Source: JBFWQM01 sp050249455
GTDB lineage: Bacteria > Pseudomonadota > Alphaproteobacteria > MPNO01 > VGEU01
Length of the DNA: 9,735 nt
Assembly: GCA_050249455.1 (NCBI GenBank)
Contig: JBFWQM010000203.1
Location: forward strand, 1-9,735
Reading direction: 5' to 3'
Below, piece after piece: positions 1 through 8,959 of the stretch. Positions within the stretch are counted from its first letter, which is position 1, and each line of letters begins with the position of its first letter. The position numbers were made by a program, and so were the translations under genes. The notes beneath the pieces were generated by a model. It ran no database searches. It saw only the letters and a list, made by a program, of their open reading frames with translations, and was not told where the DNA came from.

Positions 1-33
1 GACGACTGCGCGGTGCTGACGGTGTACGACTGA
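1..33 (+). CDS. C-terminal tail of an unidentified protein (5' partial)
   Basis: Frame 1 reads DDCAVLTVYD and then a TGA stop at 31-33, so a plus-strand gene probably enters from the left edge. Ten residues are too few to identify a family. A DD followed by a short hydrophobic beta strand at the extreme C-terminus is reminiscent of PP2C/SpoIIE-type phosphatases, which often end in a DDxTxLxxR-like strand, but this is only a resemblance. The gene would be convergent with the Lon-like gene ending at 203, with the palindromic repeat between them. The alternative is that these bases are not coding. The main support is that no other gene accounts for them and that the frame ends neatly just before the repeat. 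Confidence 0.3.
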   Translation, partial: DDCAVLTVYD

Positions 34-60
34 CGGAAGCGATGTCGGCCGCTGGCGGAG

Positions 61-165
61 GGGCCGGCGGCCGCCCACCTCACCCGCTCGCTGCGCTCGC
101 ACCCTCTCCGCCCGCATGGCGGGAGAGGGTGGGGCCCGCGAAGCGGGAGGGTGAGGTGGGCGGCC
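61..165 (+). repeat. GC-rich palindromic dispersed repeat, copy 1
   Basis: The outer arms are a perfect 17-bp inverted repeat: GGCCGCCCACCTCACCC at 69-85 and its reverse complement at 149-165. Nested inside is a 10-bp stem, CACCCTCTCC (100-109) with GGAGAGGGTG (122-131), and a small hairpin CCCGC-GAA-GCGGG (135-147). The left interior carries GCTCGC twice (86-91 and 95-100). The same modules in the opposite order occur at 8792-8934, so this is a copy of a dispersed element and not a unique terminator. It lies between two convergent genes, ending at 33 and 203, where it could fold as RNA from either strand. There is no T-tract after the stems, so intrinsic termination is not obvious. It encodes no credible protein. 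Confidence 0.85.
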
Positions 166-202
166 CCGGCTCCCGAAGAATCGTGCGCCGGTCCTGCCGC
201 CG

Positions 203-2557
203 CTACATCCGCACCGCGCGTTCGGCGAGCGCGCTGTCGAAGGCGGCGAGCTGGGCGGCGACCTTGCCGTAGATGGTGTCGGGCGGGTAGTCGCCGTTGG
301 CGTCGGGCGTACCGGCCGGCAGGCCGGTGAACAGCTCGATAGCCTCGTCGACCGTGGCGACCGCATAGACATGGAAGCGGCCGTCGGCGACGGCGGCGGC
401 GGCGTCGTCGTGCAGGATGACGTTCCGGCGGTTCGGCGCCGGGATGACGACGCCCTGCATGCCGGTCGATCCGCCGTTCTCGAAGCAGGTGCGGAAGAAG
501 CCCTCGATCTTGTGGTAGACGCCGCCGATCGGCTGCGCCTCGCCGTGCTGGTTGGCCGACCCGGTGACGGCGAGGTCCTGGCGCAGCGGCACGCCCGACA
601 GGTCGGACAGGATCGCCAGCAGCTCGGCCAGCGAGGCGCTGTCGCCTTCCACCGCGCCGTAGCTCTGCTCGAAGGTGATCGAGCAATTGAACGACAGCGG
701 GAAGCGGCGGGCGAATTTGCCGGACAGGAATCCCTGCAGCACCATCACGCCCTTCTGCTGGATCGGCCCGCCCAGCTCAACGTCGCGCTCGACGTTGATG
801 ATGCCGTCGCGGCCGGCGGAGCCGCGGGCGCTCACGCGCGCGGGCGAGCCGAACTCGTGATCGCCGAGGTCGCGCACCGTCAGCGCGTTGACCTGGCCGA
901 CCGCCCGGCCGTCGGTGGCGATCATGATGCTGCCGGTGGCGATCGCCTCCTGGAAGCGGTCTTCGGCGCGCGCGTTGCGGCGGCGGCGGTTGAGCAGCGC
1001 CTGCACGATCGCGGCGTCGGTGATCGTCCGGCCATCGGCGCCGACCAGCGCCGCGGCCTCGCCGACCACGTCCTCGATCAGCTCGAACTTGGCGGTCAGC
1101 TTGGTCCGCCGGCCGGCCCAGCGTGCCGCGACGCCGAGCAGGCGGCGGACCGCCGAGTCCTCGCAGCCGTCCTTGCGGTGCGCCTGCGCCATCCGGTTGA
1201 TCAGCCCGGCGTAGCAGGCGAGGTTCTCGGGCGTTGCGTCCATGTCCGGGTCGATGTCGGCCTTGATCTTCACGTAGGTCTGGAAGTCGGGGTCCATCGA
1301 CAGCATCGCGTAGTACCAGCGCGGCGCGCCGACGATGACCAGCTTGAGCTCCAGCGGCACCGGCTTGGGCGACGGCGCGCCGGCGACCGGCATCGCGTTG
1401 GCCCGGTGCATCTCCTCGATGCGGATCTCGCCGTCTCGCAGCGCGCCCTTGAGCAGGCCCCAGACGTCGCCTTCCTCGACCAGCGCCTCGGCGCGCACCA
1501 CCAGGATGCCGCCGTTGGCGCGGTGCAGCGAGCCGGCGCGGATCATGGTGAAGTCGGTCACCATGCCGCCTTCCACCGGGCGGTACTCGATGCGTCCGAA
1601 CAGGTTCTCGTAGGTCGGCGACGGCTCCAGCACGACCTGCGGGTGCGGGTCGTCGCTGTGGTCGACCAGCAGATTGACGGCGTAGCGGCGCTCCGCCGGT
1701 TCTGGTGCCTTGCCGGGGGCCTCCTCGCCCGTGACGGTGAAGCTGTCGAGGTGGTCGAGGATGTCGCCGCGCATGCCGACCAGCCAGCGGGTCAGGCCGC
1801 GGTGGCTGCCGTAGTCGCGGATAAGGTCGTCGATGTAGGGCGCTATGGCGGCGTCCGCGGCTTGGCGGTTGAGGTCGCGAATGTGGCCCTCGAAGCGGCC
1901 CTTGAGGTCGGCCGCCTCGCGGTTGAGCGCGCGCATGCCGGCGGCGACCCGGCCGGCGGTGTCGGCGAGCGCCTGGCGCCGTTCCGGCGGCAGCGCCTCG
2001 TCGGCTAGCGGCTCGCCGTCGGGCCCGAGCGCGACGATCTCGGTGCCCTGCTCGGACTGCCGCATCTCGAAGCCCTGTCCTTCGGCATCGGCGCGCAGGG
2101 CGGCAAAGGCGTGCGACAGCTCGCCCTGCATCTCGTCGCCCATGGCGCGGATGCGCGCATGCAGGCCCTCGTCGCCCACCGCGCGCGCGATCGCCTCGCG
2201 CAGCAGCCGCACCGCGTCCGCCATCCGGTCGCGGAAGGCGCGGCCGACGCCGGCGGGCAGGCGGTAGGGCGTCGGCCGGTGCGGGCGGCGGAAGTTGTTC
2301 AGGTAGACCCAGTCGTGCGGCAGCGGCCGCTTCGCGACGTGCTGCTGCAGGAAGTCGAGCGTCGCCGTCATCCGGCCGCTGCGATCCTCGCCGACGACGA
2401 AGACGTTGAACCCGACGTCGTCGATGGCGAGGCCGATCTCGATCGCCTCGCGCGCCCGCTGGTGGCTCGACAGGTCGAAGGCCGCGGCGTCGGGCGCGGG
2501 CGCGAAGGCGAATTTCGGCAGCCCCACCTCGTCTGCCGCCAAGCGCTGGATCGTCAT
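203..2557 (-). CDS. Lon-like (LonB/AAA_32-type) ATP-dependent serine protease family protein
   Basis: A 784-residue soluble protein of the Lon-related family without the N-terminal LON substrate domain (AAA_32-like central region plus Lon C-terminal protease domain). The protease domain spans about 550-745. The catalytic Ser640 lies in EGDSAS and Lys683 in GGVYHKIEG. Their 43-residue spacing equals that of E. coli Lon (S679/K722). The N-terminal P-loop region reads GEDRSGRMT (56-64): the Walker A lysine is Arg62 and the next Ser/Thr is Met63. The Walker B-like strand HRANGGILVVRAEAL (345-359) has Arg355 where relatives usually carry Asp. Residues about 105-270 are a charged, probably helical insert. 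The ATG at 2557 is preceded by GGGAGG (minus-strand reading of 2566-2571), 8 nt away. It follows the transporter gene by 28 bp on the same strand, so it is probably the last gene of an operon. Family membership is secure; whether it hydrolyses ATP is uncertain. Confidence 0.9.
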   Translation of the reverse strand: MTIQRLAADEVGLPKFAFAPAPDAAAFDLSSHQRAREAIEIGLAIDDVGFNVFVVGEDRSGRMTATLDFLQQHVAKRPLPHDWVYLNNFRRPHRPTPYRLPAGVGRAFRDRMADAVRLLREAIARAVGDEGLHARIRAMGDEMQGELSHAFAALRADAEGQGFEMRQSEQGTEIVALGPDGEPLADEALPPERRQALADTAGRVAAGMRALNREAADLKGRFEGHIRDLNRQAADAAIAPYIDDLIRDYGSHRGLTRWLVGMRGDILDHLDSFTVTGEEAPGKAPEPAERRYAVNLLVDHSDDPHPQVVLEPSPTYENLFGRIEYRPVEGGMVTDFTMIRAGSLHRANGGILVVRAEALVEEGDVWGLLKGALRDGEIRIEEMHRANAMPVAGAPSPKPVPLELKLVIVGAPRWYYAMLSMDPDFQTYVKIKADIDPDMDATPENLACYAGLINRMAQAHRKDGCEDSAVRRLLGVAARWAGRRTKLTAKFELIEDVVGEAAALVGADGRTITDAAIVQALLNRRRRNARAEDRFQEAIATGSIMIATDGRAVGQVNALTVRDLGDHEFGSPARVSARGSAGRDGIINVERDVELGGPIQQKGVMVLQGFLSGKFARRFPLSFNCSITFEQSYGAVEGDSASLAELLAILSDLSGVPLRQDLAVTGSANQHGEAQPIGGVYHKIEGFFRTCFENGGSTGMQGVVIPAPNRRNVILHDDAAAAVADGRFHVYAVATVDEAIELFTGLPAGTPDANGDYPPDTIYGKVAAQLAAFDSALAERAVRM

Positions 2558-2585
2558 TCTTGTCGCCTCCCTCGAGCGGGACGTT

Positions 2586-5213
2586 TCATTGTGCCGCCGG
2601 CCTGTCGTAGCGGCGGGTGGAAAAGAGCAGCGCCGGCAGCACGATCAGCGCGTAGATCAGGGTCAGCGTGATCGAGACGGTCAGCAGCTCGCCCAGGCTC
2701 GCCGTGCCACGGTGCGACGATACGGCCAGGCTGCCGAACGAGGCCACCGTCGTCAGCGCGCTGTACATCACCGCGCGCGGCGTGCTGGTGGCCAGCAGCG
2801 CGGCCGAGCCGCCGTATCGCGCCCGGGCGACCAGGTGGATTCCGCTGGCGACGCCGAGGCCGATCAGCAACGGCAGCACGATCACGTTGGCGAAATTGAA
2901 CGCAAGGTCGGCGACGACCGTGAACCCGATCGTCGTCAGCGCCGCCAGGACGACCGGGACCAGCACCATGCACACGTCCCAGGCCCGGCGCAGCAGCACG
3001 AACAGCAGCGCCGTGATCACCACGATGGCGATCAGCGAGGCGACGACGAAGGCGTTCAGCACCGCGTCGCCCGCCGCCAGCACCACGACGGGGCTGTCGG
3101 TCGCGTCGGGCGCCACCGATTGCACGTCGGCGACGAAGGCGCGGAAGGCCGTGTCGTTGCCGGCGATCGGTTCCTTCGGCACGACCTCGACGCGGGCGCG
3201 CCCGTCGGCGGCGAGATATTGCGCGCGCAGAACGTCCGGCAGATTGTCCAGCCGCACCTCGGTCGGATCGAGCGCCTGGCGCAGCGTCTCGAGCTGGCGC
3301 GGCAGCGAGCCGACGAGGCGGCGCTCGAGCGCGGCGAGATCGGTGCCGCCGGCCAGCGCGCGCTCGATGCCGGCGCGCAGCCCGGCGAGCGCCGGCGCCA
3401 GCGGCCCGCGATAGCCGCCGTCGAGGAGCACGGCCACCTTTCCGGCGAACGCGCGCAGCGCCGCGGCGCGTGCCGCATCGTCGGGCGCCGGCTCGGGCGA
3501 CTCGCCGTCGAGGGCCGGGCCGAGGAGCAGCGCCACCTGGTCGATCGCCGCGCGCTTCTCCTCCTGGCCCTGCGGCACCAGGTTGCTCGCGGTGATCGTC
3601 CTGCCGACCGTGGACAAATCCTTGAGCCGCGTCGCCAGCGCGTCCGCGGCGGCGAGGTCCGGCGCGACGACGGAGATCGTGTAGCGCGGCGTGTGCGGGT
3701 CGCTCACCAGCTCGCGCAGGGTGGACACCGACTCGCGGGTCGGGTCCTTGAGGTCGAGCGGGTCGTAGTCGAACCTGAGCTGCGGCACCAGCAGCGCGGC
3801 GGCCGCAGCGATCGCGATGCCGGCGCCGGCGATCGCGCGCCGATGGCGCAGGATCCAGCCCGACAGCGCGCCGGCGGACGGCGGCGGCTCGGGCGTCGGC
3901 GGCGACGGATAGGGCAGCAGCCGGCACAGCGCGGGCAGCAGGGTCAGGCTGAGGACCACGGCGATCGCCATTCCGGCGGCCGAGATGATGCCGAGCTCGG
4001 CGACGCCGCGATACGGCGTCGGCACGAACGACAGGAAGGCAATCGAGGCCGCCACCGCAGCCAGCACCAGCGAGCCGCCGACCGCGCCGCCCGCCGTCCG
4101 GCGTGCCGCGTCCTGCGCCAGCCCGCCTTCCACGGCCTCGCGGTAGCGCAACGCGTAGTGGATGCCGAAATCGACGCCGAGGCCGATGAACAGCACCGCG
4201 AAGGCGACCGACAGCAGGTTGAGCTCGCCGATCGCCACGGCGGCGAAGCCCGCGGTCCATGCCAGGCCGATCACCAGCGTCACCAGGACGGAGACCGACA
4301 GGCGCCACGAGCGCAGTCCGACCGCGAGCAGGAGCGTGACGAGGCCGAGCGACAGGAAGCTCGCCCGGCTGGCCCCGGTTTGCACCGATTGCAGCTCTTC
4401 GGTGTCGAGCGCGGCGGCGCCGGTCAGGCGGACCCGCACGCCGTTTTCGGGCGTCAGGCCGAGCGCCGCGGCGGCCTCGCGGACCGCGGCCATCGCGGTC
4501 TGCGCGGGCTTCAGCGAGGCGTAGTCGAGCCGTGGCATCGCCAGCACGAAGCGCCGCCGCCCGTCGCGCGCGTCGGCGCCCATCATCAGCTCGCGCCACG
4601 ACACCGCGGCCGCCCGGCCGTCGAGCACGTCGCCGATCGCCGCAAGCGCGGGCGCGAGCTGCGCGGCGTCGCCGCCCGGGCTCCCCGTCGCGAGGTCGTC
4701 GACGGCGAGCCCCAGCACCTCGAACAGCCCGCGCAGGCTGGGGTCGCGCGCCAAGGTGGCGAGCAGCGGCTGCGCCGCCGCCAGCCGGTCGGCCAGCGAT
4801 TCCAGCTTCGCCTCGTCGAGGTAGAGGAGCCCGTTGCGCTGCAGGAACGGATCGCCCGCCGGGTTGAGCACGCCGGCGAACGCGTCGCGCCGGGCCGCCA
4901 TCGCGGCGGCCAGCGCATCGGCGGCCTCGGCCGCGGCATCGGCGCTGGCGCCGTCGATGACGACCACCAGGGGCGCCGCCGCCCACGGGAACGCCTCCTT
5001 GTAGGCGATGTAGTGCTGGCGGAACGGCAGGTCCTTCGACAGCGCGCTCGACGAATCGGTGTTGATGCGCAGGTGCGCGGCCGTATAGGCCAGGAGCGCG
5101 GCGGTGACGGCGACCGACAGCAGCAGCACCGGCCAGGCCAGCCGGCTTGCCCAGCCGACCCATGCCGCGCAGGCCCCGGCGAACCGGCCCGAGGCGGGCC
5201 GCACCGCGTCCAT
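2586..5213 (-). CDS. hpnN: RND/MMPL-superfamily transporter, HpnN-like (hopanoid-associated)
   Basis: An 875-residue inner-membrane protein with the duplicated RND layout. One TM helix (about 25-45) is followed by a large periplasmic loop (47-284) and five TM helices (about 285-430). A second half repeats this: TM about 459-478, loop 479-715, and five TM helices about 716-865. The sterol-sensing-like motif GLGVDFGIHYALRYREA (345-361) contains Asp348, a likely proton-relay residue; the second half has GLGVASGIH (785-793) without it. Early-loop segments INTDSSSALSKDLPFR (50-65) and the RNGLLYLDEAKLESL stretch (126-140) resemble HpnN, which in Rhodopseudomonas palustris is needed to move hopanoids to the outer membrane. 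The ATG at 5213 has a strong AAGGAGGA (minus reading of 5217-5224). No hopanoid-synthesis gene is visible here, so a generic MMPL lipid transporter is the alternative. Confidence 0.8.
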   Translation of the reverse strand: MDAVRPASGRFAGACAAWVGWASRLAWPVLLLSVAVTAALLAYTAAHLRINTDSSSALSKDLPFRQHYIAYKEAFPWAAAPLVVVIDGASADAAAEAADALAAAMAARRDAFAGVLNPAGDPFLQRNGLLYLDEAKLESLADRLAAAQPLLATLARDPSLRGLFEVLGLAVDDLATGSPGGDAAQLAPALAAIGDVLDGRAAAVSWRELMMGADARDGRRRFVLAMPRLDYASLKPAQTAMAAVREAAAALGLTPENGVRVRLTGAAALDTEELQSVQTGASRASFLSLGLVTLLLAVGLRSWRLSVSVLVTLVIGLAWTAGFAAVAIGELNLLSVAFAVLFIGLGVDFGIHYALRYREAVEGGLAQDAARRTAGGAVGGSLVLAAVAASIAFLSFVPTPYRGVAELGIISAAGMAIAVVLSLTLLPALCRLLPYPSPPTPEPPPSAGALSGWILRHRRAIAGAGIAIAAAAALLVPQLRFDYDPLDLKDPTRESVSTLRELVSDPHTPRYTISVVAPDLAAADALATRLKDLSTVGRTITASNLVPQGQEEKRAAIDQVALLLGPALDGESPEPAPDDAARAAALRAFAGKVAVLLDGGYRGPLAPALAGLRAGIERALAGGTDLAALERRLVGSLPRQLETLRQALDPTEVRLDNLPDVLRAQYLAADGRARVEVVPKEPIAGNDTAFRAFVADVQSVAPDATDSPVVVLAAGDAVLNAFVVASLIAIVVITALLFVLLRRAWDVCMVLVPVVLAALTTIGFTVVADLAFNFANVIVLPLLIGLGVASGIHLVARARYGGSAALLATSTPRAVMYSALTTVASFGSLAVSSHRGTASLGELLTVSITLTLIYALIVLPALLFSTRRYDRPAAQ

Positions 5214-5281
5214 GACTCCTCCTTATCGTCGCGCGGTGGGTTTAGCCGAATTCGGCCGGCGATGGTACCGCGGCGTCGCGG

Positions 5282-7114
<1,833 letters not shown>

Positions 7115-7174
7115 CGGGCGTCCTTCCCCGGCGCGGGGCCGGTCATGCCTGGATGTGGGCCGACGCCGACGGCG

Positions 7175-7202
7175 TTTCCAGGCCGTCGCCCGGTGCTATG
7201 GT
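7175..7202 (+). promoter_or_regulatory. Candidate sigma-70-type promoter for the hydrolase gene
   Basis: TTTCCA (7175-7180) and TATGGT (7197-7202) are separated by 16 bp and each matches the -35/-10 consensus at four of six positions. Transcription would start near 7209, giving a leader of about 20 nt before the GTG at 7231. The -35 element sits in the loop of an inverted repeat, CGACGGC (7167-7173) and GCCGTCG (7182-7188), which could be an operator or chance in GC-rich DNA. This is read by eye; no matching ftsH promoter was convincing on the opposite strand. Confidence 0.3.
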
Positions 7203-7216
7203 AGCCCAAACTGGCA

Positions 7217-7222
7217 GGGAGA
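7217..7222 (+). promoter_or_regulatory. Ribosome binding site that selects the GTG start at 7231
   Basis: AGGGAG lies 8 nt upstream of GTG at 7231-7233. The in-frame ATG at 7153 has no comparable purine-rich sequence at the right distance, and it lies upstream of the candidate promoter. The protein read from the GTG starts MPLDPEMQAIVDR, which matches the usual start of bacterial HSL-family esterases (MPLDPxxxxxL-like). The extra 26 codons read from 7153 look like non-coding sequence. Confidence 0.6.
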
Positions 7223-7230
7223 GCCGCAAC

Positions 7231-8178
7231 GTGCCCCTCGACCCCGAAATGCAGGCGATCGTCGACCGCGCCAACGCGATCGCCGCCACCGTCGCCAACC
7301 CGTTCGACGTCGCGGTCGCGCGCGAGATGTTCGCCAAGGCCGGCCTCGCCAACGCGCCGCAGCCGCCGGCGGTGAAGTCGGTCGCCGACCACGCGGCGCC
7401 TGGCCCGCACGGGCCGGTGCCGGTGCGGGTCTACGTGCCCAACGGCGGCGGCGCCGGGCCGCTGCCGGCGATCGTCTACTTCCACGGCGGCGGCTGGGTG
7501 CTGGGCAGCGTCGCGACCCACGACGTCTACGCGCGCTGCCTCGCCGACGCCGCGAGCGCGGTCGTCGTGTCGGTGGACTACCGCCTGGCGCCGGAGCACC
7601 GCTTCCCCGCCGCGGCCGACGACTCGTTTGCCGCCGTGCGCTGGGTTGCCGCGAACGCCGCTTCGCTCGGCATCGACGCGGCGCGGATCGGCGTCGCGGG
7701 CGATTCGGCCGGCGGCAACCTCGCCACCGTGGTCTGCCAGATGGCGCGCGACACGGGCGGGCCGGCGCTCGCGGTCCAGGTGCTGCAATATCCGACCGTG
7801 GACCTGACCGCCGACACGCCGTCGAGGAAGCAGTTCGCGACCGGCCATCTGCTGACCGCCGCGGCGATGAACTGGTTCGCCGAGACCTACCTCAACAGCG
7901 CCGCGGAGCGGACCGACCCGCGCGCCTCGCCGTCGCTCGCCCGCGACCTGTCGCGGCTGCCGCCGGCGATCGTGGTGACGGCCGAATGCGACATCCTGCG
8001 CGACGAGGGCAAGGCCTATGCCGACAAGCTGGCCGCCGCCGGCGTCAAGACCACCTATCGCTGCGTGCCCGGCGTCACCCACGGCTTCGTCCGCATGGGC
8101 GGCCGGCTCGGCGCCGCCAACCGCGAGATGGCGACCCTGGCGGCGGAGCTGAAGGCGCGGTTCGCCGCGGCCGGCTAG
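7231..8178 (+). CDS. Alpha/beta hydrolase, HSL (family IV) esterase/lipase
   Basis: From the GTG this encodes 315 residues, the usual length for bacterial hormone-sensitive-lipase-type esterases, which hydrolyse short- to medium-chain acyl esters in the cytoplasm. The oxyanion-hole motif HGGGW is at 85-89, the conserved YRLAPEHRFPAA segment is at 117-128, and the nucleophile elbow GDSAGG places Ser159 at the active site. The acid is Asp254 in ECDILRDEG and the base is His284 in VTHGF, so the triad is complete. No signal peptide is seen. An ATG at 7153 would add 26 residues but lacks a ribosome site. The gene is divergent from ftsH across a 116-bp gap, and its stop overlaps that of the convergent oxidoreductase gene in one CTAG. 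The substrate cannot be predicted from sequence. Confidence 0.93.
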   Translation: MPLDPEMQAIVDRANAIAATVANPFDVAVAREMFAKAGLANAPQPPAVKSVADHAAPGPHGPVPVRVYVPNGGGAGPLPAIVYFHGGGWVLGSVATHDVYARCLADAASAVVVSVDYRLAPEHRFPAAADDSFAAVRWVAANAASLGIDAARIGVAGDSAGGNLATVVCQMARDTGGPALAVQVLQYPTVDLTADTPSRKQFATGHLLTAAAMNWFAETYLNSAAERTDPRASPSLARDLSRLPPAIVVTAECDILRDEGKAYADKLAAAGVKTTYRCVPGVTHGFVRMGGRLGAANREMATLAAELKARFAAAG

Positions 8179-8765
8179 CGCGCGGCAGCGGCGGCGATCG
8201 CCGCCACCTCGGCCAGCCAGGCCGCGCGCTGCGCCTCGGTCGCGCCGGCGATCGGGCCATAGCAGCGGCGCACCACGTCCGTCACGCCGCAGAACGCGAA
8301 CACGCAGCGCCGCCAGGTCGCGTCCAGCGGATCGCCGAACGCATCCGCCTCGCGCGCCGGCGGCGTGTTGGAGGTGTTGAACACCAGCGCCCGCCGCGCC
8401 TTCAGGAGGCCGACCGGCACGCCGGCCGGATCGACGCCGGGCGGGTAGCCGTAGGCGGCGCCGGGGCGGAACACGCGGTCGATCCAGCCGGTCATGATCG
8501 CGGGCGGCTGGCCCCACCAGTTGGGGTGGAACACCGCGATGACGTCGGCGGCGACCAGGTCGGCGACGTGGCGCTCCACCAACGGATCGTCGCCGGCGAC
8601 GTTGCCGGCTTCCCCCGTGCGCAGGACCGGGTCGAACCCCTCGGCGTAGAGGTCGTGGGCAACCACCGTGCAGCCGGCCGCCGCGAACGCCGCGCGCGCG
8701 GCGCCGGCCATCGCGTGCGCGAAGCTCGCCGGGCTCGGGTTGGCGACGACGAGGAGGGCGATCAT
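8175..8765 (-). CDS. Flavodoxin-fold NAD(P)H oxidoreductase (quinone reductase-like)
   Basis: A 196-residue protein of the Flavodoxin_2 family (NQO1/MdaB/KefF-like), cytoplasmic FMN- or FAD-binding enzymes that reduce quinones or similar acceptors with NAD(P)H. The first strand and phosphate loop read MIALLVVANPSPASFAHAM, equivalent to the usual xxHPxxxSF start. The flavin-binding segment is FHPNWWGQPPAIMTGWIDRV (79-98), followed by a Gly/Tyr-rich stretch at 102-110 like the FxxGxAY loop of relatives. NTSNTPP (130-136) corresponds to the third flavin-contacting loop. The ATG at 8765 has only a weak purine run, GGGAA, upstream, but the start agrees with the family. Its 3' end overlaps the convergent hydrolase by 4 bp. 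The luciferase-like gene lies upstream on the same strand, but the repeat between them suggests separate transcription. The exact acceptor is unknown. Confidence 0.88.
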   Translation of the reverse strand: MIALLVVANPSPASFAHAMAGAARAAFAAAGCTVVAHDLYAEGFDPVLRTGEAGNVAGDDPLVERHVADLVAADVIAVFHPNWWGQPPAIMTGWIDRVFRPGAAYGYPPGVDPAGVPVGLLKARRALVFNTSNTPPAREADAFGDPLDATWRRCVFAFCGVTDVVRRCYGPIAGATEAQRAAWLAEVAAIAAAAAR

Positions 8766-8791
8766 CGGGGATTCCCGGGCAGCGTGCGGAT

Positions 8792-8934
8792 GGGCCGGCG
8801 GCCGCCCACCTCACCCTCCCGCTTTGCGGTCCCCTCCCTCTCCCCCCAAACTGGGCGGAGAGGGAAAAGAAACCCTCTCCGCCCAGTTTGGGGGGAGAGG
8901 GTGCGAGCGTAGCGAGCGGGTGAGGTGGGTGGCC
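8792..8934 (-). repeat. GC-rich palindromic dispersed repeat, copy 2 (longer, interior inverted)
   Basis: Outer arms 8800-8816 and 8918-8934 are 17-bp inverted repeats with one mismatch, built on CCCACCTCACCC. The core contains a perfect 29-bp inverted repeat (8836-8864 and 8873-8901) around an 8-nt A-rich loop, AAAAGAAA. Each 29-bp arm can also fold by itself through CCCTCTCC/GGAGAGGG. The right interior, GTGCGAGCGTAGCGAGCGGG (8901-8920), is the reverse complement, with one mismatch, of the left interior of copy 1. The left side has the CCGC-TTT-GCGG hairpin (8819-8829) that corresponds to the right-hand hairpin of copy 1. The element therefore lies in the opposite orientation to copy 1 and has an enlarged core. 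It fills the gap between two minus-strand genes and has no coding content. Confidence 0.88.
8865..8901 (-). terminator. Terminator-like hairpin downstream of the luciferase-like gene
   Basis: Read on the minus strand, CCCTCTCC and GGAGAGGG form an 8-bp stem, followed by a C-C mismatch, three more G-C pairs and a short AAACT loop. The sequence TTTCTTTT follows directly. This is the layout of an intrinsic terminator, about 60 nt after the stop codon at 8960. Read on the plus strand the stem is followed by AAAAGAAA, so the signal is directional. The competing fold is the full 29-bp hairpin of the repeat, in which the T-tract becomes the loop. That fold can only form once the second arm has been transcribed. 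Confidence 0.4.
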
Positions 8935-8959
8935 TCGTGCTCGATGACGGGCGACGCCC

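Noticed and set aside
61..165. Repeat copy 1 considered as a CRISPR array or a single intrinsic terminator
   Set aside because: There are no regularly spaced direct repeats with unique spacers, and no T-tract follows the stems. The shared modules with 8792-8934 fit a dispersed palindromic element better.
42..272. A 76-codon plus-strand open frame across repeat copy 1
   Set aside because: It translates the palindromic repeat and runs antisense into the end of the Lon-like gene. It has no ribosome site of note and no conserved motif.
371..2008. A 545-codon plus-strand open frame opposite the Lon-like gene
   Set aside because: Low-complexity Val/Ala/Asp/Arg composition with no motifs. The opposite strand carries the Lon catalytic dyad in a full-length protein.
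2554..5163. An 869-codon minus-strand frame overlapping the transporter gene in another phase
   Set aside because: Arg/Ala/Gly-rich without membrane segments. The 2586-5213 frame explains the region.
7153..7230. N-terminal extension of the hydrolase from the ATG at 7153
   Set aside because: No Shine-Dalgarno sequence, the candidate promoter lies within it, and family members start at the position of the GTG at 7231.
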